Source of the DNA: Rhodococcoides fascians NBRC 12155 = LMG 3623
Lineage (GTDB): Bacteria > Actinomycetota > Actinomycetes > Mycobacteriales > Mycobacteriaceae
Assembly (NCBI RefSeq): GCF_001894785.1
Contig: NZ_BCWW01000010.1
Span: 186,001-250,000 of the forward strand
Reading direction: 5' to 3'
Length of the DNA stretch: 64,000 nt
Below the pieces are notes generated by a model. The model was not told the DNA's origin. It was given only the letters and a program-made list of their open reading frames with translations, and ran no database searches. Below are positions 29,290-39,327 of the stretch, in pieces (position 1 is the first letter of the stretch; each line of letters opens with the position of its first letter). The position numbers and the translations under genes are program-made.

Positions 29290-30720
29290 GTGACCGAGCC
29301 GGACGACGCCCTGCCGTCACCACCACCGACCCCGGTCGACCTGGCCGAGCTCGCACTCGTCGAGGCCGAGCTCGACAAGCGTTGGCCCGAAACGAAGATC
29401 GAGCCGTCTACCGCCCGAATCTCGGCGCTGATGGACCTGCTCGGTTCTCCGCAGAAGGCGTATCCGTCGATCCACGTGGCCGGAACCAACGGCAAGACGT
29501 CCGTCACCCGCATGATCGATGCGTTGCTGACCGCTTTCCATCGGCGTACCGGCCGCACCACCAGCCCCCATCTGCAGATGGCTACCGAGCGGATCAGTAT
29601 CGACGGCCGTCCGGTGTCCCCGCGCACCTACGTGGACACCTACAACGAGATCGCACCGTTCGTCGAGATGATCGATGCACAGTCCGAGGCCGCCGGTGGA
29701 CCGCGGATGAGCAAGTTCGAGGTCGTCACCGCCATGGCATTCGCGGCCTTCGCCGAGGCACCCGTCGAGGTCGCCGTCATCGAAACCGGGCTGGGCGGCC
29801 GCTGGGATGCCACCAACGTGGTCGACGGTGAGATCGCCGTCATCACCCCGATCGGTCTCGACCACGTCGAATTCCTCGGGGACGATCTGTCCACGATCGC
29901 GGGGGAGAAGGCCGGCATCATCAAGAAGGCACCGGAACTACTCGTGCCACGGGACACGGTGGCCATCCTCGCCAAGCAGGAACCCGAGGTGTCCGAGGTC
30001 CTGCTTCGTGCGGCGGTGCAGGCAGACGCTGCCGTGGCACGGGCCGGATCGGAGTTCACCGTTCTCGGTCGGCAGATAGCCGTGGGCGGACAACAGCTGG
30101 AGTTGCAGGGGCTGGGCGGTGTCTACACCGACATCTTCCTGCCGTTGCACGGAGAGCACCAGGCGCACAACGCCTCTCTCGCTCTCGCAGCAGTCGAGGC
30201 ATTCTTCGGGGCGGGCCCGGACCGTCAACTCGACCAGGACACCGTGCGCGAAGCCTTTGCGACCGTGGTCAATCCCGGTCGTCTCGAGCGAGTACGCAAC
30301 GCGCCCACGGTGTTTCTCGATGCCGCGCACAACCCGCACGGGGCCGCTGCACTGGCGGCCGCCCTGACCGACGAATTCGACTTCCGCAAACTCGTCGGAG
30401 TCGTCAGTGTCATGGCGGACAAGGATGTCGGCGCGATCCTCGAAGCATTGGAACCGGTGTTCGACGACATCGTCGTCACCCACAACGGGTCCGGTCGAGC
30501 GATGGATGTCGACGCGTTGGCCGACATAGCCGTGGCCAAGTTCGGCGACGAGCGGGTCGTGGTGGCGTCGACGCTGCCCGATGCGCTCGAAACGGCGATC
30601 GGGTTGGCCGAAGAAGTGGCCGAGCCCGGCGAAGCCGTGTCCGGTGCCGGGGTCGTCGTCACCGGCTCGGTGGTGACCGTGGGCGCAGCGCGCACGTTGT
30701 TCGGAAAGGATCCCGCGTGA
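29290..30720 (+). CDS. folC: Dihydrofolate synthase / folylpolyglutamate synthase
   Basis: 476 aa, GTG start immediately behind the valS stop. Adds glutamate to dihydropteroate and to folates. The Mur-ligase type P-loop AGTNGKTSVTRM is near residue 64. Also visible are TSPHLQMATERI, ETGLGGRWDATN and DAAHNPHGAAALA. Coupled to the next gene by a GTGA overlap. The valS-folC adjacency is conserved in mycobacteria. Confidence 0.95.
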   Translation: MTEPDDALPSPPPTPVDLAELALVEAELDKRWPETKIEPSTARISALMDLLGSPQKAYPSIHVAGTNGKTSVTRMIDALLTAFHRRTGRTTSPHLQMATERISIDGRPVSPRTYVDTYNEIAPFVEMIDAQSEAAGGPRMSKFEVVTAMAFAAFAEAPVEVAVIETGLGGRWDATNVVDGEIAVITPIGLDHVEFLGDDLSTIAGEKAGIIKKAPELLVPRDTVAILAKQEPEVSEVLLRAAVQADAAVARAGSEFTVLGRQIAVGGQQLELQGLGGVYTDIFLPLHGEHQAHNASLALAAVEAFFGAGPDRQLDQDTVREAFATVVNPGRLERVRNAPTVFLDAAHNPHGAAALAAALTDEFDFRKLVGVVSVMADKDVGAILEALEPVFDDIVVTHNGSGRAMDVDALADIAVAKFGDERVVVASTLPDALETAIGLAEEVAEPGEAVSGAGVVVTGSVVTVGAARTLFGKDPA

Positions 30721-31106
30721 GCGAAGCAGAGTTTCGACCACCGACAACCGACCCGTGGAAGGGATTTCGCGGTGTGTCGGCGGGCACACTGGTACTGGAA
30801 GCGATCGTGACTCTGCTCGCTCTTCCGGTCGTGGCGACTCTCGGCGGCGGCGCAACGTGGTTCTCGACCACCTATATCGTGGCGCTCGCCGTGGTGATGA
30901 TTCTGGCCGCGGGGAAACAGGGCGAACCCTGGGCGATGAAGCTCAACCTCGCGTTGCAGTTCTTCGTGATGGCCGGGGCCGTGTTCCATCTGTCCATCGG
31001 TGCCGTGGGTCTGATCTTCCTTGCCGTGTGGCTGTATCTGCTCTATCTGCGCCGGGACATCACCGAACGCATTCGACGCGGCATGCTGCCCGGGCAACGC
31101 GACTGA
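30717..31106 (+). CDS. DUF4233 four-helix membrane protein
   Basis: 129 aa, GTG start overlapping the folC stop. Four hydrophobic segments (about residues 20-40, 45-63, 70-90 and 92-112), with a short cytosolic charged end ([18 protein letters not shown]). This family is found between folC and ndk throughout mycolic-acid actinobacteria (Rv2446c position) but has no known function. Coupling to folC is the only functional hint. Confidence 0.85.
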   Translation: MSEAEFRPPTTDPWKGFRGVSAGTLVLEAIVTLLALPVVATLGGGATWFSTTYIVALAVVMILAAGKQGEPWAMKLNLALQFFVMAGAVFHLSIGAVGLIFLAVWLYLLYLRRDITERIRRGMLPGQRD

Positions 31107-31173
31107 CACCGGACCGGTCGGTTGGGGCCATGCGCCGCGCGACCGGGTGCCGGTGTCCATTACTGTCGTCGAC

Positions 31174-31593
31174 GTGACCGATCGCACCCTAGTACTGATC
31201 AAGCCAGACGGAGTTGCCCGGCGTTACGTAGGAGAGATCCTCGGCCGCGTGGAGAAGAAGGGTCTGAGCATCGTCGCCCTCGAGCTCAAGACCGTCTCTC
31301 GCGACGTGGCCTCGGCTCACTACGCGGAGCACGAGAGCAAGCCGTTCTTCCCCGACCTTCTCGAGTTCATCACCTCCGGGCCCGTGGTGGCCGCGGTTCT
31401 CGAAGGCCCCCGTGCCATCGAAGCCTTCCGTCAGATCGCCGGCGGCACGGATCCGGTCGCCAAAGCAGTTCCCGGCACCATCCGAGGTGACCTGGCCCTC
31501 GACGGTCAGCAGAACCTGGTACACGGATCCGATTCGGTGGAATCCGCAGAGCGCGAGATCGCCCTGTGGTTCCCCGACTTGACCGCCTCCTAG
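31174..31593 (+). CDS. ndk: Nucleoside diphosphate kinase
   Basis: 139 aa. Balances NTP and dNTP pools through a phospho-histidine. The active-site His is in [13 protein letters not shown] (near residue 117). ATP-site pieces are [18 protein letters not shown] and [18 protein letters not shown] 31174 gives the normal N-terminus [12 protein letters not shown]; the frame is open further up but has no family support there. 67 nt after DUF4233, so it may share the operon. Confidence 0.96.
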   Translation: MTDRTLVLIKPDGVARRYVGEILGRVEKKGLSIVALELKTVSRDVASAHYAEHESKPFFPDLLEFITSGPVVAAVLEGPRAIEAFRQIAGGTDPVAKAVPGTIRGDLALDGQQNLVHGSDSVESAEREIALWFPDLTAS

Positions 31594-32080
31594 AAGCCCG
31601 TCGCAGAGCCTTTCCGCAGTCACGCCGCACCCGCTCGAAGTCCGATCGGTGCGGCGTGGCTCGTACGGATCATCGCGTGTGGGATACTCGACGGAGATCG
31701 ACCCCACAGCACTTGTACGTTCACACGCTCCACCTCTGTTCAGCTCCACCGAAGTTCGCTAGAGAAAAAGTGCTCGTGGGATCGATCGGATGACTGTCGT
31801 CGACCCGCTGCCCGTCATCGCAGAGTCGCGAACGAGAGACAGGCTCGTTCGCGTTCATGCTTGATGATCAGGCGCTCGGATCGCCGAGACACCACCATCC
31901 AGCCAGGCACTGCACACGCCGTCGTCGGCCACCGAGATTCACGAGGTGGCTCACACGATTTGTGGAGAGCGAGACCGAACAGCTGACGTCCAACCCGACG
32001 TGAGTACACAAGGATTGCCCTCGCGTGGCCGCGTCACACCCGATTTCGGATGAACGCGCCCGGGGGCCCGAGGAGACTAC
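31594..32080 (+). promoter_or_regulatory. 487-bp ndk-rne intergenic region, long rne leader
   Basis: No gene-like frame is seen. An 11-bp perfect inverted repeat (CACGCCGCACC 31621-31631 with GGTGCGGCGTG 31648-31658, 16-nt loop) lies 27 nt after ndk and may be its terminator, although no U-tract follows. The rest is the upstream region and leader of rne. Long 5' leaders are known to mediate RNase E autoregulation in other bacteria; no specific element could be identified here. Confidence 0.4.
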
Positions 32081-35000
32081 GTGGCCGATCAAAGCCCGCC
32101 CGAAGATGTACAGAGCACGAACGCAGGAAATCCGGAGGACACCGACGCGGTGTCGTCCGCGAAATCCGACGCGGTTTCCGTGCAACCCGACACCATCGAA
32201 TTGCCGACCAGGCTGCGCGTGCATGCACTGGCGAAGATTCTGGGTGTGACCAGCAAGCAGTTGCTCGTCACTCTCGGTGAGCTCGGCATCGAAGCCCGCA
32301 GCGCGCAGTCGAGTCTGAGCCGAGACGTTGCCGAGTCGGTGCGCGATTCGGTGAACGGGCCGACCGCACCCGCCCCCGATGCCTCCGCAGCGGAGTCGCC
32401 GGCACCGGATGCGTCGACAGACCAGCAGCCCGAGCCCGCATCGGTAGAGGTGCCGGCCGAGACGGCTCCCTCGGTAGAGGTCCCCGCTGCCGAGGCAACG
32501 CTGTTCACCAGCGCGCCCACGGCCGAGCCCGAGGCCGCCCAACCCACGGCCACGACCTTTGCGACGCCGGTGTTCCTGCAGCCGGCAGCGGCAGAGCCCG
32601 CAGCAGAATCGGCGGATGCGCCGTCCGAGGCCCCCGCGCGGCGTCGACGTAGCCGCAAGGCCGCACCCAAGGACGAGGCACCGTCCGATAACAACGCTAC
32701 GTCCGACAAGGCCGCGGACGAGCCCGCCACCGGCGAGTCACCCGTCGCCGAGAACGTCTCTACGGTCGCCTCCGACACCGCCACGCAGGACACCGCTGTG
32801 TCCGGTGCTCCCGTGTCCGAGTCCGGTGCTTCGGATGCGTCCTCCGACGAGTCCGGGGCTTCCTCGGCAGCGGACGGCTCGGGCGACGACGACGACCAGT
32901 CTCAGCCCCGTCGCCGTCGGCGCGGTCGCCGCGGTCGTGGGCGTGGACGCGGAGAGCAGTCGTCCGACGACAACTCGACCGACGACAACTCGACCGACGA
33001 CAACTCGACCGACGAGGATTCGGACGACACCGACTCCGAGACGGACAGCAGCACGTCCGCCTCTTCGGCAGACGGCGAGTCCACCGGAGCGGACGAGTCC
33101 GACGATTCCGATGCCGACGAGACCTCCGGCGACGACCAGCCCTCGAGTTCGGGACGGCGTTCGCGTCGCTCGCGGTCACGCGGCCGCGGGTCCGATCGGC
33201 AGAACGCCACGACCGACGCCACCACCGACGGGTCGGACAAGCAGGGCGAGGACAGTGACGACGAGTCCGAGTCCGGCGCTCAGGACAACTTCGGCGACTC
33301 CGACAACGGTGATTCCGACAACGGCGATTCGGACGGAGACGGCTCGAGCCGTCGTCGTCGGCGCCGCCGCCGTCGTAAGACCGGAGCCGAGGCCGCGGCA
33401 GAAGCAGCTGCGTCGTCCGAGGACGACCCGCCCAACACCGTCGTGCACGAACGCGAGCCGCGCAACAAGAGCCGCGCAGCGCGCGACGAGGTGCAGGGCA
33501 TCTCCGGTTCGACTCGGCTCGAGGCGAAGCGGCAGCGTCGCCGTGACGGCCGCGATGCCGGGCGACGCCGTCCGCCGATTCTGACCGAATCGGAATTCCT
33601 CGCTCGTCGTGAGTCCGTGGACCGCGTTATGGTCGTTCGCGAGAAGGCCACCCCGGACCATCCGTTGACCACGCAGGTCGCCGTGCTCGAAGACGGCGTT
33701 CTGGTGGAGCACTTCGTGACCAGTAGCGCCACCGCCTCGATGGTCGGCAACGTCTACCTGGGCCGCGTGCAGAACGTCCTGCCCAGTATGGAAGCAGCGT
33801 TCATCGACATCGGCCGTGGTCGTAACGGTGTGCTGTACGCAGGCGAGGTCAACTGGGACGCCGCCGGTCTCGGCGGAAGCGCGCGCAAGATCGAGCAGGC
33901 CCTCAAGCCGGGCGATCAGGTTCTGGTGCAGGTCAGCAAGGACCCGGTGGGCCACAAGGGCGCTCGCTTGACGACTCAGCTGTCGTTGGCCGGACGCTTC
34001 CTCGTCTACGTTCCCGGTGGCAGTTCCACCGGCATCAGCCGCAAGCTGCCCGACACCGAGCGCAAGCGACTCAAGGAAATTCTGCGCGACATCGTTCCCC
34101 CCGAGGCCGGCGTCATCATCAGGACCGCGGCCGAGGGCGTCAGCGAGGAAGAACTCGCGCGCGACGTGACGCGGCTGCAGGCCCAGTGGGCCAGCATCGA
34201 AGAGCGGTCCGCGAACGCCGAAACAGGCAAGGGCGTGCAGCCCCAGACGCTGTACGAAGAGCCCGACATGCTGGTGAAGGTCATCCGCGACCTCTTCAAC
34301 GAGGACTTCTCGAAGCTCGTCATCGAGGGCGACAAGGCGTGGACGACCACGTCGAACTACGTGGAGACCGTGGCTCCGGACATGATGGAGCGCCTGCAGC
34401 GCTACGAGGCCAACGGCAGCTCCGTGGACGTGTTCGCAGCTCACCGCATCGACGAACAGCTGGCCAAGGCCCTCGATCGCAAGGTGTGGTTGCCCTCGGG
34501 CGGCACGCTGGTGATCGATCGCACCGAGGCGATGACGGTCGTCGACGTCAACACCGGAAAGTTCACCGGCTCCGGCGGCAACCTGGAAGAGACCGTCACC
34601 CGCAACAACATCGAGGCGGCCGAGGAAGTCGTCCGCCAGATGCGTCTGCGCGACATCGGCGGCATGATCGTCGTCGACTTCATCGACATGGTGCTGGAAT
34701 CGAACCGTGATCTGGTGCTCCGCCGCCTGACCGAGGCGTTGGGCCGTGACCGGACCCGTCATCAGGTGTCGGAGGTGACCTCCCTCGGTCTGGTGCAGAT
34801 GACGCGCAAGAAGCTCGGCACGGGATTGGTCGAGGCCTTCTCCACCACGTGCGAGCACTGCCAGGGTCGCGGAATCATCGTGCATCCGTTCCCCATTGAC
34901 GCCAAGCCGGACTCCGACGGTGGACGCCCGAGCTCGTCACGTTCGGACTCGAACGGTTCGGGCAACGGCAGCAGGCGTCGACGCGGCAAGGACGCCAAGT

Positions 35001-35695
35001 CCGACGGAAACGATCGGTCCGACAACACCGAGCGGTCGACGCCCAACGGACAGTCGGGCACGACGGACGGGACCGACCACCCGGTGGTCGACCCGTCGAT
35101 CAAGCGGGCACACCCCGTGGCTCTGGCGATGGCAGCGCATCACGACGACGTGGTGGCCGATGTCAGCCCCGCGGAGGTCTCGCAGGCATCGTCCGGCTCC
35201 GCCGGTGACAAGGACGAGTCGGTCACCGTGGTCTCAGCGGAGGACGTGGCTGTCGCGGCAGCGGCGAACGAGGACGCGGACGTCGCGCAGGCAACCGTGG
35301 ACAGCGCGCAGTCTCACGAGCCGGTGCCGGCTGCAGAATCCGCCGGCGACGGCGGTTCCGCAGATACCGGGGCGACGCAGTCCTCCGACGCCACCCCCGC
35401 TCAGCCGGAGCCGGTGGTGGCCACTCCACGACGGGGTCGACGGGTGGCGCGGAAGGCCGCCGCGCCGACCAGTGCTGCGCCGGATGCCGGTGTGCTGATG
35501 GTGGTTTCGGCCACGGCAGACGCCGACGATGTTGCCGACGCAGGTTCGGTCGGCGGTGACACGGTGGCCGATTCAGCACCGCTGACAGCGGCGGCGGAGC
35601 AGCCTGTCGAGCAGGTGGACGTGCCGACCGCACAGCCGCGCAGGAGACGGGCAGCGGCACGTCCGGCAGGCCCGCCGGTGGACATCGATGTGTAG
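32081..35695 (+). CDS. rne: Rne/Rng family ribonuclease E/G
   Basis: 1204 aa, GTG start behind GAGGAG. Endoribonuclease for rRNA/tRNA processing and mRNA decay. The catalytic core is at about 500-930: S1 domain (MVGNVYLGRVQNVLPSMEAAFIDIG split over 550-580), catalytic Asp in TVVDVNTGKF (near 820) and in IVVDFIDM (near 863), and Zn-link CEHCQGRG (near 924). Unlike E. coli, the long disordered parts flank the core on both sides. The N-terminal arm (1-500) is acidic with Arg islands ([16 protein letters not shown] type) and holds the repeats noted separately. Residues about 42-90 (LPTRLRVHALAKILGV...LGIEARSAQS) resemble the IF-2 N-terminal RNA-binding fold. The C-terminal arm is about 945-1204. 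Confidence 0.95.
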   Translation: MADQSPPEDVQSTNAGNPEDTDAVSSAKSDAVSVQPDTIELPTRLRVHALAKILGVTSKQLLVTLGELGIEARSAQSSLSRDVAESVRDSVNGPTAPAPDASAAESPAPDASTDQQPEPASVEVPAETAPSVEVPAAEATLFTSAPTAEPEAAQPTATTFATPVFLQPAAAEPAAESADAPSEAPARRRRSRKAAPKDEAPSDNNATSDKAADEPATGESPVAENVSTVASDTATQDTAVSGAPVSESGASDASSDESGASSAADGSGDDDDQSQPRRRRRGRRGRGRGRGEQSSDDNSTDDNSTDDNSTDEDSDDTDSETDSSTSASSADGESTGADESDDSDADETSGDDQPSSSGRRSRRSRSRGRGSDRQNATTDATTDGSDKQGEDSDDESESGAQDNFGDSDNGDSDNGDSDGDGSSRRRRRRRRRKTGAEAAAEAAASSEDDPPNTVVHEREPRNKSRAARDEVQGISGSTRLEAKRQRRRDGRDAGRRRPPILTESEFLARRESVDRVMVVREKATPDHPLTTQVAVLEDGVLVEHFVTSSATASMVGNVYLGRVQNVLPSMEAAFIDIGRGRNGVLYAGEVNWDAAGLGGSARKIEQALKPGDQVLVQVSKDPVGHKGARLTTQLSLAGRFLVYVPGGSSTGISRKLPDTERKRLKEILRDIVPPEAGVIIRTAAEGVSEEELARDVTRLQAQWASIEERSANAETGKGVQPQTLYEEPDMLVKVIRDLFNEDFSKLVIEGDKAWTTTSNYVETVAPDMMERLQRYEANGSSVDVFAAHRIDEQLAKALDRKVWLPSGGTLVIDRTEAMTVVDVNTGKFTGSGGNLEETVTRNNIEAAEEVVRQMRLRDIGGMIVVDFIDMVLESNRDLVLRRLTEALGRDRTRHQVSEVTSLGLVQMTRKKLGTGLVEAFSTTCEHCQGRGIIVHPFPIDAKPDSDGGRPSSSRSDSNGSGNGSRRRRGKDAKSDGNDRSDNTERSTPNGQSGTTDGTDHPVVDPSIKRAHPVALAMAAHHDDVVADVSPAEVSQASSGSAGDKDESVTVVSAEDVAVAAAANEDADVAQATVDSAQSHEPVPAAESAGDGGSADTGATQSSDATPAQPEPVVATPRRGRRVARKAAAPTSAAPDAGVLMVVSATADADDVADAGSVGGDTVADSAPLTAAAEQPVEQVDVPTAQPRRRRAAARPAGPPVDIDV
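32966..33010 (+). repeat. Three perfect 15-bp tandem repeats inside rne
   Basis: GACGACAACTCGACC repeated at 32966, 32981 and 32996, encoding DDNST three times in the acidic N-terminal arm of RNase E. A second acidic repeat of similar type (GDSDN units) is near 33292-33330. Likely a length-variable linker; strain differences would be expected. Confidence 0.7.
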
Positions 35696-35708
35696 GGGTC
35701 GAGGCGGT

Positions 35709-35738
35709 TTGACCCTGGCCGTCTCTCTGCCGTAACCT
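35709..35738 (+). promoter_or_regulatory. Candidate promoter of rplU-rpmA
   Basis: TTGACC (35709-35714), an 18-nt spacer, then TAACCT (35733-35738), close to the vegetative sigma A-type consensus. It starts 13 nt after the rne stop and would give a leader of about 180 nt before rplU, long enough for regulatory structure. Confidence 0.5.
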
Positions 35739-35928
35739 TGATAAGTCGCTCCCGGTGACACTGTCTTGTTGTGCCTAGCGGTCCTGCAAGTGGAAACAGT
35801 TCTCGAGTGGTTCGGATGCAGTTCGGTCCGAATCGGCCGAATGGGAGCAAGCAAACACGTTTTACCAGACCAGTCGCGGTGCCATGCGCAACGCGAGCAA
35901 GTTCGAAGAAGCAAGGGGTAGCCCTCCG

Positions 35929-36240
35929 ATGGCAACGTACGCGATCGTCAAGACCGGCGGAAAGCAGTACAAGGTCGCTGTTGGTGACCTCGTCAAGGTC
36001 GAGAAGATCGAGGGAGCGCCCGGCACTGCTGTCTCGCTTGCTCCGGTCCTCGTCGTAGACGGATCCGACCTGACCACAGATGCAGACAAGCTGGCAAAGA
36101 TCTCGGTCGCCAGTGAGATCGTCGAGCACACCAAGGGCCCGAAGATCCGCATCCACAAGTTCAAGAACAAGACCGGATACCACAAGCGTCAGGGACACAG
36201 GCAGAAGCTGACTGTCCTCAAGGTCACCGGCATCAAGTAA
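35929..36240 (+). CDS. rplU: 50S ribosomal protein L21
   Basis: 103 aa. Large-subunit protein contacting 23S rRNA. The complete family pattern is visible: [16 protein letters not shown] at the start and [20 protein letters not shown] near the end, with the conserved C-terminal [12 protein letters not shown] 35929 is preceded by AAGGGG. Followed by rpmA after 58 nt, the universal L21-L27-Obg order. Confidence 0.97.
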   Translation: MATYAIVKTGGKQYKVAVGDLVKVEKIEGAPGTAVSLAPVLVVDGSDLTTDADKLAKISVASEIVEHTKGPKIRIHKFKNKTGYHKRQGHRQKLTVLKVTGIK

Positions 36241-36298
36241 CCAGGTCTTACCGGACCCGAGTTCTTTCAGCTGATTCACCCCGAGGAGGGTATGCAAC

Positions 36299-36562
36299 AT
36301 GGCACATAAGAAGGGTGCATCAAGCTCCCGTAACGGTCGCGACTCGAACGCACAGCGCCTCGGCGTCAAGCGCTTCGGCGGCCAGACCGTCGGCGCAGGC
36401 GAGATCCTGGTCCGCCAGCGCGGCACGCACTTCCACCCCGGCGTCAACGTCGGCCGTGGCGGCGACGACACCCTGTTCGCACTCGCTCCCGGCGCAGTCG
36501 AATTCGGTGCCAAGCGCGGACGCAAGACCGTGAACATCGTTCCGGTCACTGTAGAGGCCTAG
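36299..36562 (+). CDS. rpmA: 50S ribosomal protein L27
   Basis: 87 aa. Its N-terminal tail reaches toward the peptidyl transferase centre. It starts [20 protein letters not shown], so there is no cleavable N-terminal extension of the Firmicutes type. The core is [32 protein letters not shown] precedes ATG 36299; the ATG at 36292 is out of frame. A strong terminator ends the rplU-rpmA transcript. Confidence 0.97.
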   Translation: MAHKKGASSSRNGRDSNAQRLGVKRFGGQTVGAGEILVRQRGTHFHPGVNVGRGGDDTLFALAPGAVEFGAKRGRKTVNIVPVTVEA

Positions 36563-36646
36563 TCCTTCTGCAGCTCGCGCTCACGATGACCGGCACGGCA
36601 GGCAACTGCCCGGGTCGGACGTCCACCGCGCACGTTCACAGCTCCC

Positions 36647-36696
36647 GATAGGGGCGGACCAGGGTCACGAGACCGGTCCGCCCCTATCGCTTTTTT
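36647..36696 (+). terminator. Rho-independent terminator of rplU-rpmA
   Basis: A 14-bp perfect stem (GATAGGGGCGGACC 36647-36660 with GGTCCGCCCCTATC 36675-36688), GC, then six T. It separates the ribosomal protein genes from obg. Confidence 0.9.
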
Positions 36697-36733
36697 CACC
36701 CCGTTTTTCTTCCAGAAAGGATCGAAGACAGCT

Positions 36734-38185
36734 ATGTCACGATTCATCGACCGCGTGGTGCTGCACGTCAGCGCCGGCAAAGGTGGCAACGGCTGCTCTT
36801 CGGTTCACCGCGAGAAGTTCAAGCCTCTCGGCGGCCCGGACGGCGGCAACGGCGGTCAGGGTGGCGGAGTCATCTTCGTCGTCGACAGCAACGTCCACAC
36901 ATTGCTCGACTTCCACTTCTCCAGTCATGCGAAGGCCGGCAACGGAACTCAGGGCATGGGCGGAAACCGTGAAGGGGCCAACGGAGAGGACCTGATTCTC
37001 AAGGTCCCCGACGGCACCGTCGTGCTCGACAAGAAGGGCAACGTCCTCGCCGACATGATCGGTGAGGGAACGCGTTTCGACGCCGCTCCCGGCGGGCGCG
37101 GCGGGCTCGGCAACGCAGCACTGGCGTCCAAGGCTCGTCGAGCGCCCGGTTTCGCTCTGCTCGGCGAAGAGGGCATCGAACGCGAACTCGTCCTCGAACT
37201 CAAGTCCGTCGCCGACGTCGGCCTCGTCGGATTCCCGTCGGCCGGTAAGTCCTCGTTGGTTTCGGTTCTTTCCGCAGCGAAGCCGAAGATCGCCGACTAC
37301 CCGTTCACCACACTGGTGCCCAACCTCGGTGTCGTCTCCAGTGGAGACACCACGTTCACCGTCGCCGACGTCCCCGGACTGATCCCCGGCGCGAGTCAGG
37401 GCCGCGGTCTCGGACTGGACTTTCTGCGTCACCTCGAGCGATGCGCTGTGCTCGCACACGTAGTCGATTGCGCGACACTGGATCCGGGCCGTGACCCGAT
37501 CTCCGACGTCGACGCTCTCGAAGCGGAGCTGGCGGCCTACAAGCCGGCCCTGTCCGGTGATGCCAGCCTCGGTGATCTCGCCGACCGGCCCCGCATCGTC
37601 GTACTGAACAAGGCAGACATTCCCGAGGGTGCCGAGCTCGCCGAAATGGTCACCGCGGAATTCGAGTCTCGCGGCTGGCCGGTGTTCACCATCTCCGCAG
37701 TGACGCGCGCCGGTCTCAAGCCTCTGACGTTCGCGTTGGCGAAGCTCGTCGAGGATTACCGCACAGCTCACCCGGCACCGGAGCCGCGGCGTCAGGTGCT
37801 GCGTCCCGTCGCACGAAACGACGACAGCTTCAAGGTCGTCAAGGATCCGGACATCCCGGACGGCTTCATCGTGCGCGGTACCCGTCCGGAACGGTGGGTG
37901 CGCCAGACGCAGTTCACCAATGACGAGGCTGTCGGCTACCTCGCGGACCGCCTCGCTCGGCTCGGCGTCGAGGATGCACTGATCAAGGCGGGCGCTCAGC
38001 CGGGCGCGTCGGTCACCATCGGCGACGTGTCCTTCGATTGGGAACCGCAGACCCCGGCCGGTGTCGAGATCACGATGACCGGTCGCGGCACCGATGCTCG
38101 ACTCGATCAGGTCGAGCGCATCGGTGCCTCCGAGCGCAAGCACGCCCGTCAGGTTCGCCGCGGGCTCGATACCGAACAGGAGTAG
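36734..38185 (+). CDS. obg: Obg family GTPase (CgtA), ribosome assembly
   Basis: 483 aa. Three domains: the Obg glycine-rich fold (about 1-158, [31 protein letters not shown]); the G domain with P-loop GFPSAGKSS (near 165), [10 protein letters not shown] switch II, NKAD and SAV motifs; and a C-terminal OCT domain (about 350-430, [17 protein letters not shown]). Acts in 50S assembly and stress control. GAAAGGA precedes ATG 36734. proB follows after 5 nt, as in mycobacteria. Confidence 0.96.
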   Translation: MSRFIDRVVLHVSAGKGGNGCSSVHREKFKPLGGPDGGNGGQGGGVIFVVDSNVHTLLDFHFSSHAKAGNGTQGMGGNREGANGEDLILKVPDGTVVLDKKGNVLADMIGEGTRFDAAPGGRGGLGNAALASKARRAPGFALLGEEGIERELVLELKSVADVGLVGFPSAGKSSLVSVLSAAKPKIADYPFTTLVPNLGVVSSGDTTFTVADVPGLIPGASQGRGLGLDFLRHLERCAVLAHVVDCATLDPGRDPISDVDALEAELAAYKPALSGDASLGDLADRPRIVVLNKADIPEGAELAEMVTAEFESRGWPVFTISAVTRAGLKPLTFALAKLVEDYRTAHPAPEPRRQVLRPVARNDDSFKVVKDPDIPDGFIVRGTRPERWVRQTQFTNDEAVGYLADRLARLGVEDALIKAGAQPGASVTIGDVSFDWEPQTPAGVEITMTGRGTDARLDQVERIGASERKHARQVRRGLDTEQE

Positions 38186-38190
38186 ACGAG

Positions 38191-39327
38191 GTGTCGGTGC
38201 GTGAATCCGATTCGCCCGCAGAGGCTCTCACCGATACCCGTCGTACGATCGCCGACGCCAAGCGCATCGTGGTCAAGATCGGATCCTCGGCGCTCACCAG
38301 CCTCGATGCCGGTCTCGATCTGGATCGACTGGACCTGTTGGCCGACGCCATCGAGTCGCGGATGCGTAGCGGCACCGACGTGGTCGTCGTCTCGTCGGGC
38401 GCGATCGGTGCAGGCATGGCACCACTCGGCCTCACCAGACGCCCACGTGACCTCGCAACGAAGCAGGCTGCGGCGAGCGTAGGGCAGCTTGCTCTGGTCA
38501 ACGCCTGGAGTTCGTCGTTCCACCGGTACGGCCGCACGGTCGGGCAGGTGTTGCTGACCGCCGAGGACATCGCGCGGCGAACCAATCACCGTAATGCCCA
38601 GCGCACCTTGGATCGGCTACGGTCGCTCGGCGCAGTAGCGATCGTCAACGAGAACGACACCGTGGCCACCGCCGAGATTCGGTTCGGTGACAACGATCGG
38701 TTGGCGGCACTCGTGGCACACCTCGTCGGTGCCGACGCGCTGTTCCTGCTCTCGGATGTGGACGGGCTCTACGACGGTGACCCGCGTAAGGGTTCGGCCA
38801 CGTTGATCCCCGAGGTGACCAGCCCGGAGGATCTGGACGGCGTCGTCGCCGGGTCCGGGGGAGCGCTCGGTACCGGCGGTATGGCCTCCAAACTCTCTGC
38901 TGCGCGCCTGGCGGCCGACGCCGGGGTTCCGGTGCTGCTGGCCGCGGCATCCGATGCTGCTCACGCTCTGACGACATCCGCAGTGGGCACCGCCTTCGCG
39001 GCGCGCCCGACGCGGTTGTCGGCACGAAAGTTCTGGGTGCGGCATGCGGCCGACGCGGCAGGTGAGCTACACCTCGATGCCGGTGCCGTGCGAGCAGTCG
39101 TCGAGCGGCGCAGGTCGTTGTTGTCTGCGGGGATCACGGCCGTGTCCGGTTCTTTTCACGGCGGAGACGTCGTCTCTCTCGTCGATACCGACGGTGTACT
39201 GGTGGCCCGTGGGGTCGTCGCCTACGACTCCGGGGAGTTGTCCGGAATGCTCGGGCGGTCCACGGGGGAGTTGGCCGCGGAGCTACAGCGTCCGGTGGTT
39301 CACGCGGACGATCTCGTCCGCGCCTGA
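38191..39327 (+). CDS. proB: Glutamate 5-kinase
   Basis: 378 aa, GTG start 7 nt behind AGGAG. First step of proline synthesis. The amino-acid kinase domain (about 25-270) has [11 protein letters not shown] near residue 27, [14 protein letters not shown], and the [24 protein letters not shown] nucleotide and glutamate sites; [15 protein letters not shown] is the kinase-end signature. A PUA domain follows (about 290-370). Its partner proA lies 22 kb downstream, separated by the ectoine and accessory genes. Proline and ectoine are both osmolytes made from glutamate or aspartate. Confidence 0.95.
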   Translation: MSVRESDSPAEALTDTRRTIADAKRIVVKIGSSALTSLDAGLDLDRLDLLADAIESRMRSGTDVVVVSSGAIGAGMAPLGLTRRPRDLATKQAAASVGQLALVNAWSSSFHRYGRTVGQVLLTAEDIARRTNHRNAQRTLDRLRSLGAVAIVNENDTVATAEIRFGDNDRLAALVAHLVGADALFLLSDVDGLYDGDPRKGSATLIPEVTSPEDLDGVVAGSGGALGTGGMASKLSAARLAADAGVPVLLAAASDAAHALTTSAVGTAFAARPTRLSARKFWVRHAADAAGELHLDAGAVRAVVERRRSLLSAGITAVSGSFHGGDVVSLVDTDGVLVARGVVAYDSGELSGMLGRSTGELAAELQRPVVHADDLVRA

